Below are positions 45,152 to 56,169 of a stretch of DNA of 64,000 nt, in pieces (position 1 is the stretch's first letter; the number at the start of each line of letters is the position of its first letter). Below the pieces are notes generated by a model. The model was given only the letters and a program-made list of their open reading frames with translations. It made no database searches and had not been told where the DNA came from. The position numbers were made by a program, and so were the translations under genes. Source of the stretch: Hemibagrus wyckioides (taxonomy: Eukaryota > Chordata > Actinopteri > Siluriformes > Bagridae); the NCBI RefSeq assembly GCF_019097595.1, contig NC_080720.1, positions 32,725,352-32,789,351 on the forward strand, read 5' to 3'.

Positions 45152-48006
45152 TTAAAATCCTAGAAACTCTTCATCTTCATTTAATGATTCCTGGAATACT
45201 TCACGGAGTTTCTGCTTTTCTTGGGTGTCTCTCTCTTCTGCAGTGGGAAAACACGGTTTTAAATTGCACACGTGGACAGTGCGGACATCTTCCCCAGTGG
45301 CCTCCATCGCTACTCTGTAGTTTAACGGGCCCAACTTCTCAGTCACCTGGTAAGGTCCTTTCCATCTTGGGGCTAGTTTGGCACTAAAGTGGTGAAGTGC
45401 ACTTGACTGGGGAAAATATCTTACCCACACACGGTCTTTCTCTTTGAATACAATTTCTCTTCTCTTTTTGTTGTAGCTTCTCAGTTGTCTCTCTTGAGCT
45501 TTTCTGCAACACTCTTTTGCTCTCATCTGCAGCTGAGATAACTGTTCAACAAGGCCATAAGAGAGTGTATCAGGGAGGAGATTCAGGCCATGCAGTACCT
45601 TGTCTATTGGTCCTTGTAATTTTCGTCCCAGGTGTAGTTCGGCTGGAGACATTCCAATTGTTTCCTGTACAGCTGAGTTGATGGCAAACCTTAGCTCAGG
45701 AAGATACTGGTCCCATTTTTGGTGGTTATCCTCTACATATGCTGCAATCATTTGTTTTAAGGTACGGTTCAACCGTTCTATCAGGTTGGTTTGAGGATGA
45801 TATGCTGTTGTTGTTTTTTGATTTATCCTCCATTTTGTACAGATCTCTTTGCATACAGCAGAAACAAACTGTGTACCTTGGTCAGACAGAATGCAGTCAG
45901 GAACATCCCACCTGGTGAGAATTTCCTTCCTGAGGAGAGATGCGACAGTCTGTGCAGTGGCATTCCGCATGGGGAACAACTCAACCCATCGCGAAAAGTA
46001 ATCTACAAAGACTAATATATTAGTCTAATAATATTGATCTAATAATATTGATGTTGGTGAGTGCTGTGGGGCAGGGGTCCCATGATGTCTACTCCTAGCA
46101 TTTCACTTGGTCGTGAGGTAGTGACTTGTTGGAGTTTTCCTGCAGGCTTTTGGTTTTCACCTTTTACAGTCTGGCATTTCACACATCTCTTGACGTGTTG
46201 CTTCACGTCTGTCCACATTCCTGGCCAGAAAGCAACATGATGCAGCCTTTTGAAAGTTTTGAAAATTCCTACATGACCACTCAAAGGATGTGAATGATAA
46301 TGTTGTAGGATGGTTGGGATCACACTTCTGGGAATATACACTCGAAAATGTACTTGGCCACTGGGCAGGTGAGTCTTGTGATATAATTTATCTTCAATTA
46401 CATCAAACTGCATTTTAAGAAGGTTATCGTCTTTGGCCAGTTCTTGAAATATTTGTGCAATTTCTGCATCATTGTGTTGTTCCTCCCAGATGACAGCAGC
46501 AGTGACTGGAAACTCTGGATCTTCTTTCTGGGTGGAATAATGATGACATTCAGGTCTGGAGTGCATGCGGGAAAGGGCATCAGGTGCCATGTTAAGTTTT
46601 TCTTTGCGGTATTCCACCACAAAATCAAATCTCTGCAGGTGGAGAGCCCATCGAATCAGTCGGCTGGTAGTCTTAGTGGAATTCATCACCCACTGTAAAG
46701 CTGAATGATCAGTAACAATGGTAAATAGTTTGGGTTCAAGATAATGTTGCCATTTTTCTAGTGCCCACACTACTGCCAAGCATTCTTTCTCTGTCACAGA
46801 ATAGTTTACCTCTGCTTTGTTCAATGTCCTACTCCCAAGGCCGCTGTTTTTCCTTTGGGCCAAAACTGCACCGAGTGCAGTGTCACTGGCATCAGTATAG
46901 ACCACAAATGGTCATTGCAGATCAGGATGACCTAATATGGGAGGTGAAATTAGACAGGCTTTCAACTGGTCAAAAGCTTCCTGACATTGCTGTGTCCACT
47001 GAAATGGGTGACCCTTTTTCTTCAGCGCATTGATAGGTTCAGCGACCTGAGAGAAGTTGTGCACAAACCTGTGGTACCATCCTGAAAGTCCTAGAAAACA
47101 TTGAACTTCTTTCAGGTTGGCGGGCACAAGGTAAGAACATATGGCTTCCACTTTACTTGGGTCTGCTGTAATGCCTTTGATGTTCACCACATGACCAAGG
47201 AATGTCAGTTCCTCCAGACAGAATTTGCTCTTTTTCAGGTTGATGGTTAAACCAGCAGTTTGCAATCTGGAAAGGACAGTTTGGAGATCCTGGAGATGCT
47301 GGTTCAGAGATGGGGAGTATACAATGATATCATCAATTTATACAAAACATATTTTCCCTCTCAATTCTCCAAGAACATTTTCCATCAACCTCTGAAATGT
47401 TGCTGGAGCATTTTTCAGTCCAAAAGGCATCACATTAAACTGGTATAACCCAGAGGAGGTGATGAAGGCAGTCTTAGATTTGCTTTCAGGGTCCATCGTC
47501 ACCTGCCAGTAACTACTGTTCAGGTCAATAGTGGAAAAGATAACTGCTCCTGAGAAAGACTCTAAAATCTCAGTGATGTTAGGTAGAGGATAAGCATCTC
47601 TCTCAGTGATAGCATTTACCTTATAGTAATCAACACAGAACCTCAAGCTCCCATCCTTCTTCAGGACTAACACCACCGGTGAGGCCCAAGCAGAGTAAGA
47701 CGGTTCCACTATGCCATTTTCCAGCATTTCTTTAAGTTGTTCCTTTACAACCGCTTGTTTCTCAGGGGTTAGTCGATATGGCCATTGCTTTATGGGAACT
47801 GGGTGAGTAGTGTAAATACAATGTTGAAGAACTGTCGTCCTCCCAAGCTGAAGAGCGCTAAAGTGTTGTTTTTCTTCCAGAGGTAAGTGAGCTTCATGAA
47901 CAGCCATCTCTATCAAGGTTTGGTCATCCAGATAGGTTAATGGTGGTGACGGTGTGAATTGAAATGGAGGAATAGAGCTGAGTCGTGAAAGTGTGTCACA
48001 GGGCAC
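45152..48006 (-). pseudogene. Gypsy 1 pol: RT, RNase H and integrase (broken)
   Basis: The RT opens at the junction near 47,990: WPYRLTPEKQAVVKEQLKEM, VLKKDGSLRFCVDYYKVNA, NVMPFGLKNAPATFQRLMEN. The YIDD catalytic box (about 47,335) has its tyrosine codon replaced by TAA, leaving IDD. RNase H begins VVYTDASDTALGAVLAQ after a stop near 46,908. The integrase has the HHCC zinc module (HVGIFKTFKRLHHVAFWPG and CVKCQ), GVDIMGPLP, ILSDQGTQFVS and NLIERLNRTLKQ (catalytic D, D, E). A stop lies near 46,037. These enzymes would copy the RNA and insert the DNA. Confidence 0.75.
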
Positions 48007-48318
48007 TCAGAGCCAGAACACCAGAGGGAGCCAACGCCCGAATATTGACTGTATCTGCCTACTTCCGGTTTATTTGTGTATTTAAGCAGTGTGCTATCTC
48101 AGCTCCTATGCGAAGCATTGTTTCTGATTAGTTACTTGCCAAGCCTTGATTTAATCTCTGTTTAGTTTGCCTAGTGTATGACTTTTGCCTGTTCCATATA
48201 GACTTCGAGTTTCGGATTGTGTTTCGGTTTTGTTCTCAGTGTTGTTTTCTGGTTTTGACCCTTTTTGCCTCATTTCCTCGACTACAATTTTGCCTACTGT
48301 TCATATAATAAATCTGCA
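47994..48318 (+). repeat. Gypsy 2, 5' LTR
   Basis: TG start, ACACCAGAGGGAGCC shared with the gypsy 3 LTR, TATTTAAGCAG as a possible TATA region, and AATAAATCTGCA at the end. The gag ATG follows after a single base. The end is inferred because there is no second LTR to compare. Confidence 0.6.
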
Positions 48319-48319
48319 A

Positions 48320-49235
48320 ATGGATTCTAACACCCCGGTGTCCGACGAGTCCTTACAGGATGCTTCGCCTGACATGAGTCCAGCAGATATGCAAGCGGCG
48401 TTATGGCGACAGGGAGTCCTCATCCATGCATATCAGGCGGAGGTGGATTCACTGAAAGCCGCAAACCAACAACTCCAACAACAGCCACAGGATCAAGCAG
48501 CTGCCGCAGCACCAGCACTCACCCCACGCAGTGAATATCCTCGCTTTGAAAGAAGAAGTTCGACGGATCCGACGATCGCTGCCAGGGTTTTCTTCGTCAG
48601 TGTGATGACTACTTTGCGCAGCAACTGGAAACTTACGGCAATGAGAGAACCAGGTGCGCTTTCATGTTATCACTGCTAACCGGCAAAGCGCTAGATTGGG
48701 CAGCAGCGGTTTGGGATTCAGACCCTCAAGTCAAATTGTCTGCTGATTATTTCGCTAACCTGATCAAAGAGGTGTTCGAATACCCGGCCGGAGGCAAGGA
48801 CGTTTCCTTACAGCTGCTTAAGTTGCGCCAGGGGGTGGACACAGCTGCGGATTTCGCCATAAAATTCCGCACGTTGGCAGCTCAATCCGGATGGAATGCG
48901 ATAGCTCTCATGGCGGTGTTTCGCGAGGGGCTCAACCCAGAATTAAAAGCTGAAATGGCATGCCGCGATACCAACGTGACGCTGTCGCAATATATTTCCA
49001 CCGCCATCTGGCTAGATAACCTGTGCCGCCAACACAGACCTCCAGGCTCCACCTCGCGTTCCATGCCCCGACGTATGATGGAAGTTCATTGTTACAAAGA
49101 GGATCTTTCAGAACCCATGCAGCTGGGAAGGGCTCGTGTTACAGAGGAAGAGCGTGAATGACGCATTAAGCTCAACCTCTGCTTCTACTGCGGGAAACCA
49201 GGCCACAAAGTGTTCCTATGTCCCGAGAAACCATC
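48320..49235 (+). pseudogene. Gypsy 2 gag (frameshift and stop)
   Basis: MDSNTPVSDESLQDASPDMS, then a helical region with ANQQLQQQPQ. A frameshift lies around 48,560-48,660; the capsid part FMLSLLTGKALDWAAAVWDS and [17 protein letters not shown] follows. A stop at 49,159, then the zinc knuckle CFYCGKPGHKVFLCPEKP (CX2CX4HX4C). Gag packages the element RNA in particles. The gene is dead in this copy. Confidence 0.7.
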
Positions 49236-49236
49236 C

Positions 49237-52095
49237 ATGTCACAGGTAAAGACTATTAAACGATTGTCCAAAGTTTCTCTTCCGGCTTTCCTGCTCCGTG
49301 CTAATTCTCACTTCTTTGTCACAGCATTAATTGACTCTGGCTCGGCGGTCAACCTCATTGACTGTAACCTGGTGCAAGAGCTCCACCTTCCCACTGTCCC
49401 ATGCACACCTCCTCTAAGAGTGACCGCTATTAATGATCAGCCCATCAGGGGGGCCTCATTTCTCATCAAACACCACCTATTGACTTCCAAATCAGATTAT
49501 TCCATCGTGAACAACTGTCATTCTTCGTCATCTCTTCTCCGTCCAACCCCATAGTGCTGGGCGTCCCCTGGCTGCAGCTTCATGACCCAGACATTTCCTG
49601 GAAGGACAGTGACATCCTAAGGTGGGCCCCTTTCTGTATAAAGAACTGTTTTCAAGACCACACTCCTCGTCCATGCCTTTCTACATCCATAGAAAGCCCA
49701 GGATCATCCAATCTGATTTCACTCCCTCAGGAATACTATGACCTACGGGAGGTTTTCAGTAAAGAGAAAGCAACAAGGCTGCCACCACACAGACCATGGG
49801 ATTGTGTCATAGAACTCCTTCCCAATACCGTGCCACCTAAGAATCGAGTTTACCCTCTCTCTATCCCGGAAAAAAAGGCCATGGAGGAGTACATTGAAGA
49901 GGCCCTCGCTGCAGGATATATCCGGCCCTCTACATCTCCGGCTGCGGCGGGTTTCTTCTTTGTGGAAAAAAAGGATGGAGGGCTCCGGCCATGCATAGAC
50001 TATCGTGGCTTGAACTCTATCACGGTGCTGTACCCCTATCCTCTCCCATTAGTCCCAGCTGCTCTCGAACAACTACAAGGAGCTAAGGTGTTCACTAAAC
50101 TTGATCTGTGCAGTGCCTATAACCTGATCAGGATAAAGGAGGGAGATGAGTGGAAAACTGCATTTCACACCACGCATGGACACTATGAATATTTAGTCAT
50201 GCCCTATGGACTCACCAATGCCCCCGCAGTATTTCAGTCTATGATAAATGAAGTGTTCAGAGATATGCTCCACAGTTACGTTATTGCTTATATCGACGAC
50301 ATACTGATTTATTCGGCTGATTTTGAACAACATGTTTCCCATGTTCGAGCTGTGCTCCACCGCCTTGCAGCCCACAACCTCTTCGTGAAGTTGGAGAAGT
50401 GTGAATTCCACTGCCCCTCCATTACATTTCTGGGGTATGTGATCTCACAGAAAGGAGTGGAAATGGACCAGTCCAAAGTATCAGCTATCACGTCCTGGCC
50501 TGAGCCCACTAATATTAAGGGTCTACAACGATTCCTGGGATTTGCAAACTTTTATCGCCGCTTCATTCGGAACTATAGTACCATAGCCAGCCCATTGACC
50601 TCGTTATTAAAAGGTAAACCACAAAAACTAAGATGGACAGACCAAGCCAGAACAGCCTTCCATAAACTCAAGCAAAGCTTCTCTTCTGCCCCCATACTCT
50701 GTCACCCACGACCGGATTTACCATTCACAGTGGAGGTGGACGCCTCAAACAGCGGTGTAGGTGCGGTGCTCTCTCAACGCCAGCCAGAGTCTGGTAAGCT
50801 ACACCCATGTGCCTTCTTTTCCCGTAAGCATACACCGGCAGAATTGAACTATGATGTGGGTAATAAGGAACTTCTCGCTATGAAGGCCGTGCTGGAAGAG
50901 TGGAGACATTGGTTGGAGGGGGCCAATCACCCGTTTTTGAATCTAACTGATCACTGTAACCTTGCATATCTCCGTGAAGCTAAATGCCTTAACCCACGCC
51001 AAGCCAGGTGGGCCTTGTTCTTCTCACGTTTCAAGTTCTCCGTCACTTATCGTCCCTGATCCAAGAACGGGAAAGCTGACGCTCTCTCCAGAATTCATGA
51101 GGTCGTCGAGCCATCTTCACACCCAGACAACATCCTTCCACCCTCTGTCCTTGTAGCCCCCATACACTGGGATATCATGGGTGAGATTGAACAAGCCTAC
51201 ACCTCAGAAGCACTACCCCCAAATTGTCCATGCTCCAAGTGGTATGTGCCCACTGCGCTTCGTCTGAGAGTGATTAGGTGGACCCACGAAAGCCCCAGCA
51301 CAGCCCACCCAGGCATACATCGAACTACCCAGTTACTGCGCCAGACTTTCTGGTGGTCCTCTCTAAGCCAAGATGTGGAGAAGTTTGTCCGTTCATGCTT
51401 AGTCTGTGCCCAATCTCAGACAGGCCGCCACCTGCCTGAAGGCTTGTTAGAACCACTACCCATCCCACACTGTCCCTGGTCACACATTTCCATAGACTTT
51501 CTCACAGACCTTCCCGAATCTTAGGGCTTCACGACAATTATGGTCGTTATTGACCGGTTCTCTAAGGCCTGTAAATTAGTCCCATGAAAGGCTTACCCAC
51601 GTCCATGGAAACCGCCCAAGCCATCTTTCAAAATGTGTTCCGGAATTTTGGCCTCCCTGAGGACATTGTGTCGGATCGGGGCACACAGTTTACCTCCAGA
51701 GTGTGGCTGGGGTTTTGTAAACAGTTGGGGATTAAAGTCAGTCTTAGCTCGGGGTATCATCCCCAGTCCAATGGCCAAGCTGAGCATCTTAATCAAGAGC
51801 TGGGGAGGTTCCTGAGGGTGTATTGCAGCAGGGAACAGCACCGATGGAGTGAGTTTCTCCCATGGGCCGAATACGCACAGAACTCCTTAATCCACTCCTC
51901 GACGGGTTTGACTCCGTTCCAATGTGTACTTGGCTATCAGCCACCATTGTTCCCGTGGTCCGGAGAACCCTCCGACGTCCCCGCGGTGGATGAGTGGTCT
52001 AGGAGAAGCCAAGAGGTCTGGGAACGAGCCCATGTCCACCTTCAAAGAGCGATTCATAGACAGGAAATTCAGGCAAATCGCCTGAATCGCCTGGT
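49237..52095 (+). pseudogene. Gypsy 2 pol: protease, RT, RNase H, integrase (few stops, 3' truncated)
   Basis: Protease: TALIDSGSAVNLID (about 49,320). A frame change at 49,554 leads into a long open RT/RNase H stretch (501 codons): [50 protein letters not shown] (intact catalytic box, about 50,290), and RNase [18 protein letters not shown] stop follows TYRP (51,057). Integrase: [17 protein letters not shown] with CLVCAQ zinc module, [11 protein letters not shown], a stop at 51,522, then [11 protein letters not shown] and [13 protein letters not shown] (D, D, E). Cut off shortly after QANRLNR. Confidence 0.75.
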
Positions 52096-53614
52096 ATGGG
52101 GTTCCAGTTCCTTCCAGAGACTCTCATGGAGAAGGGTATAACTTGCTCCCGTATCCAAGATTGCTTTTCCTCTCCAATCTCCAATATGAACGGGTATGAC
52201 CAACTGTTGAGGTATGGGAACAAACTTATTAGTGTCAGACTTATTGGATGACTTTGTAGGAAGTGAAATTGACAGGGCATTACTGGATGGTGATACTCCA
52301 TGCTTCAGTGGCTGGAAGGAACTGCTGACTGGATGACTGGGTCGACTGCAGGGAGGAATAGGGTGGACAGTTACCTGGTGGATGCTGTCCTTTACATCTC
52401 CAGCACTGGACTGGTGGCCTTTCAACAGCTTGATTGATGGTAGGTCTCTGTGGTTGAGTCATCCGTCCTTCATAGTGTAACTGCTGAACATAATCTTTCT
52501 CCAGCTGAAAGCCTAGTTTCACCATCTCATCCACTGTATTTACTCTGCCACGACGTTGGCTGGCTAGGTAAGGCTCAATGTTTTTGAGAATCATTTTTAC
52601 TAGCTCACTCTCCATTAGGGAGTGCTGCCACCATTTGCACAGTGCTCTGTATGAGAAAGCAAAGTCTCTGATTGATTCCTTTTCTGCCTGTGTTCTATTT
52701 CGGACCCTCTCCGCCAGCTCATCTTCATAGTCCTCAGAGAGGAAGGCTGAGAAGAAAGCAGTTTCAAACTTGTTCCAGGTAGTAATAGAAGATCGCACAA
52801 CTTCCCACCAATCACGTGCCATGCCATATAGGACAGTGCGGAAGGTAGCCAAGAGGACAGCATCAGTCAGAAGATGTAAGGCCAAAAAGTCCTGACAGCA
52901 AGCTAGATATAACAAGGGATCAGTATCATCTGAAAGTCTTCCAAATGTTGGAAAAGTTAGTTTCAAATGATCACTTTTGACAGCAAGCAGTGGGAGTGTC
53001 AATGGAGCAATCACTGAAGGAGCAGACGAAAGACTGGTTCCGGGTGTCGATACTGGTGAGGTCTTTGAAAGGTCTGCCACTTGCTTTTCATGTGTTTTGA
53101 AATATTTCCTCATTTCCAAATGAAGATCCTTTAGGTGGTCTCTGATGACATCTAGTTGAGTGCTACAGTGCTGAATCTCATTGGAAAGGTTTTCATGAAT
53201 CTTCCCACATTCTTGTGTAGCTCGAATATCCTTTTGTAATTCCACCTGAACCTCTTCGACCATGAAGCGAACCTCTGAAATTAAGGTAATTTCACTTCTC
53301 TGGACTTCTTCTGTCACCATCACCTTCAGGGCTTTTGTCAGTTGATCTGTGCTTTCTCCCTCATCTCGTCTCCATGCAGTTACCGTATCCAAGATTTTCT
53401 GATGGTTGTATTCCACGTTTGCAGCCAGTGTTGCAAGCTTTTCCTCATGTAAAGAAATGGATTTTGCAGATTCTTGGGTAAGTTCTTTCACAGCTTTTTC
53501 TTGCTGTTTTATGCAGTCAATTAACTGATCCCAGTTTCCTTGAACATGGGCAGTGAGCTGATGGATTTCTCTTCCTGGAGTAGGCAGGTAGCCAGGGAGG
53601 TCATGCTGCATCAC
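52095..53614 (-). pseudogene. Gypsy 1 gag and start of protease
   Basis: The long gag frame starts at 53,614 (MMQHDLPGYLPTPGREIHQL) and runs 444 codons. It has a coiled-coil N-terminal half, a capsid-like part (LKLTFPTFGRLSDDTDPLLY and ARDWWEVVRSSITTWNKFET) and a zinc knuckle CWRCKGQHPPGNC. In an overlapping frame, the protease has [18 protein letters not shown] (DTGA active site) and ends at the nested element. An upstream piece in another frame at 53,900-53,640 (MTSTPLSPSTSVEIDLPDID) is probably the true gag N-terminus, cut off by a stop and frameshift. Confidence 0.7.
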
Positions 53615-53639
53615 TGAGGAGTGGGTGGTACACTGTGGC

Positions 53640-54186
53640 TCACCTCAGTGAGCACTGAGGAGCACTGGTACACAGTTGCATTGGGTCAGGCTCACATGAA
53701 GGACTGCCACATGGAGGTGTGGTGGAAAAATGCACTTGGGACCTGGGGTGGGGCGCAAGGTGTGTGGGTGTGGAGTGATAGCTGGGAACCTGAATAGGTG
53801 GAGGAAATTGTCTTTGTTGCATGGGTGGCCAATGAGGAGTGTCTATGTCTGGGAGATCAATTTCCACAGAAGTTGAAGGGGAAAGGGGAGTAGAGGTCAT
53901 GTTTGTATTGTGTAAATGTGTGGGCAATATGAAATGTTGGGCAAATAAAATCAAAAAAGAAATACTGGAATGTATGGGTTTGTTTGGGGGGCAACAGGAC
54001 AAGATTTATAAGATTGTAAACAATATGTTCAAAATTTACAAGATGTTTAAAGTTTTCCCCAACACAAAACACCACACAGTTTAACCCAGTAAACACATTA
54101 AACATTAAACCCAGTAATTCAAGTTCACATTCAAATTCAAGTCTTTCAGTTCATGCACTTCTTTTTCTTTTTTTTTTTTAGTTCAA
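53640..54186 (-). other. Gypsy 1 gag N-terminal remnant and 5' leader
   Basis: The proline-rich gag N-terminus (53,900-53,640) is followed on the right by an AT-rich untranslated leader up to the PBS. ORFs on the plus strand here are chance. Confidence 0.5.
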
Positions 54187-54204
54187 GTCCCTGTTCAGGC
54201 ACCA
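54187..54204 (-). promoter_or_regulatory. Gypsy 1 primer-binding site (tRNA-Lys-like)
   Basis: Minus strand TGGTGCCTGAACAGGGAC lies four bases from the inner end of the 5' LTR. It differs at two positions from the well-known PBS complementary to tRNA-Lys3 (TGGCGCCCGAACAGGGAC). Confidence 0.6.
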
Positions 54205-54208
54205 CTTC

Positions 54209-55218
54209 TGTAATGGTGGAGACATCCAATTGAACATTTTAACTAAAATAATACTAGTTTGGGCGCCAGACAGGGGTTAGCCTGTCAAAATAATTAAATG
54301 ATTAACCAATTAACCCAGATTGTCGTCAAATGCCACCTATTACATACAAGATTATAATAGTAACCATAGATATGTAAAAAAAGAGAAATAAATGCACATA
54401 GAAGGAAAATGTCAGTTTAAGGTTTGCATATGTTTTTTGGGGAAACTATACATCATACATTCAACCACAATTAAACAAAAAAAAACAAAAACACAAAAAC
54501 TAAACAAAACCATCAAACCCTCCAAAAAAACAATCTGCGGTGATTGCGAGGTTTCTGTATTCACAGCAGCAGTTTCGAGCCTCCGGTGCTCGATTAGTTA
54601 CAGTTCCGACCCGAGGATCAAAAAAAAGGAAACACAAACAAGATTAGATCCAGTCAGTCTCTTATTAAGGAAAACAAAGGGCTATGACGTGAAAGAGAAA
54701 AGAAATCAAAAATACTCACATTAAGGGGAGTTTGTTGCGGTATGCAAGTGACAAATATGTGTGTGTGTGTGTGTGCATGGCAAACCGTGGGCCATCCAAC
54801 CGGCAGCGTTGGCTTGGGAACTCGGGACAGAGTTTCACACAGCAGATCTGGAGTGGATCTTCATCAGGGAAAGAAGGCATCCAGGTAAAGGCACTTCCCA
54901 TTCACTCCTGAGACAACACGTCACTTTGTGCTGGTCCTGCGCTCGGATAATGATCTCGGTGACCCTCCAGCTTTTACTCCAGCAGTACCCCTGCATGAGT
55001 TTGTGCTCAGCTGATACTGGTGCAGCCACCACCCTGGACACTCGCAGTCTCTTCCTCTGATCCTCACTCAGACAAAAAAACCCCCATTTTGTTCCTAGAC
55101 CGCTGTATATATCACTACCTCACTTCCTTCCCCAAATTAAATTCCCATTCCTATTCGCTGGCCGTCATGATGTTTAGTTTGGTTTCACTTTCCGCTCCGC
55201 CTTTACTGCTCCGCCACA
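54209..55218 (-). repeat. Gypsy 1, 5' LTR (1,010 bp)
   Basis: Minus-strand start TGTGGCGGAGC at 55,218, end CCATTACA at 54,209. Includes a (TG)n run at about 54,759-54,776. Outer ATCC duplication at 55,219-55,222. Confidence 0.7.
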
Positions 55219-55222
55219 ATCC

Positions 55223-55540
55223 ATAGAAAAAATTGAGCTCAGCAAGTTTAGGTAGCTGGGCTAGAAGGTATATATACTGGGGGATTGGTGAATGGGGGTG
55301 CACTTGACCGCATTGATTCATGAATCTGTGTATTTGAGTGTCAGTTTTTCTGTGATAATTTTTCAATAAAACCGGTTGCTTTATCTCATCCAAACCTGGA
55401 GGAGTTCTTTATTTCTTTGTTTTTTCCTGCATTTTTGATCTGAACTATAAGATCTTTGATAATATTGGTAATTGAAAAAGGCTCCAGGACCACTCTGAAG
55501 TGTCCACCCGGAGAGGGGCTCTGGGTTCTGACAAGTGGAC
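55223..55540 (-). repeat. Repeat X, copy 2, second part
   Basis: Inverse of 1,143-1,460 (shared GGTATATATACTGGGGGATT, inverse TTTGGATGAG...CAACCGG). Continues 44,777 across the gypsy insertion. Abuts the gypsy 3 remnant on the right. Confidence 0.55.
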
Positions 55541-56169
55541 GGGCGAGGGCCTCTTCGATATACTCCTCCATCACCTGTTTTTTGGGGAGTGACAGGGGGT
55601 AGACACGATTCTGGGCGGTGTTCTGTTGGGAAGAAGCTCAATAGCACAGTCCCAGAGTTGATGTAGGGGTAGCTTGGTAGCTTTTTCTTTGCTGAAAACC
55701 TCCTAGAACTGGTATTCGTCAGGAAGATTAACTTTGAGGGGTGATTCTGGGCTCTCTATGGATGTGGATAAACACAGGCAGGTTACATAATCTTTAAAAC
55801 AGTTCTTTTTCCAGAAAGTGGACGATTTTGATGGTGGCAGCACGTATGGATGCAACAGCTCCTGGCTCTCGCTTTTGGTGTGTTTTTGTTTGTTTTTTTG
55901 TGTGTTTTTCATCTGTTGCTTCTATGAAGCGCAATTATAGCCATCAGGACTTACTGGACATTGGATTTCAGCACAAGATTGCAGTCACACACGACTTTCA
56001 TCGCACTCACAACATTCCAGTGGACATCGCCAGACCACTGGGATCCCCCTGGATTGTTGTTGGCCATGGCAGATGGTGCAGACGGCGTCGGGAGAGGAAA
56101 CAAAAGCGGGGCTGCCGGGCCGGCCTTCTTGCGAGACTTAGAAAACAACCACACAAGCCTCCGCTACCA

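Larger units (their letters stand above)
47994..52095 (+). mobile_element. Ty3/gypsy retrotransposon 2, nested in gypsy 1, 3' end missing
   Basis: The 5' LTR starts TGTCACAGGGCACTCAGAGC (47,994) and ends about 48,318. gag, protease, RT, RNase H and most of integrase follow on the plus strand. The element stops at about 52,095 in the integrase C-terminus, where minus-strand gypsy 1 protease sequence resumes. No 3' LTR is present. The pol resembles chromovirus/sushi-type fish elements, a tentative assignment. Confidence 0.75.
44782..55218 (-). mobile_element. Ty3/gypsy retrotransposon 1 (with a nested second gypsy)
   Basis: Flanked by the 4-bp repeat ATCC (44,778-44,781 and 55,219-55,222); copy 1 of repeat X shows the empty site. 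Minus-strand order: 5' LTR (54,209-55,218), PBS, gag, protease, RT, RNase H, integrase, polypurine tract, 3' LTR (44,782-45,099). The LTRs start TGTGG and end TTACA (minus strand). The 3' LTR is a 318-bp deletion version of the 1,010-bp 5' LTR. A second gypsy on the plus strand (about 47,994-52,095) sits between protease and RT. Confidence 0.8.

Noticed and set aside
54392..54724. 110-codon plus-strand ORF in the gypsy 1 5' LTR
   Set aside because: Low-complexity lysine/threonine-rich translation of A-rich LTR sequence.
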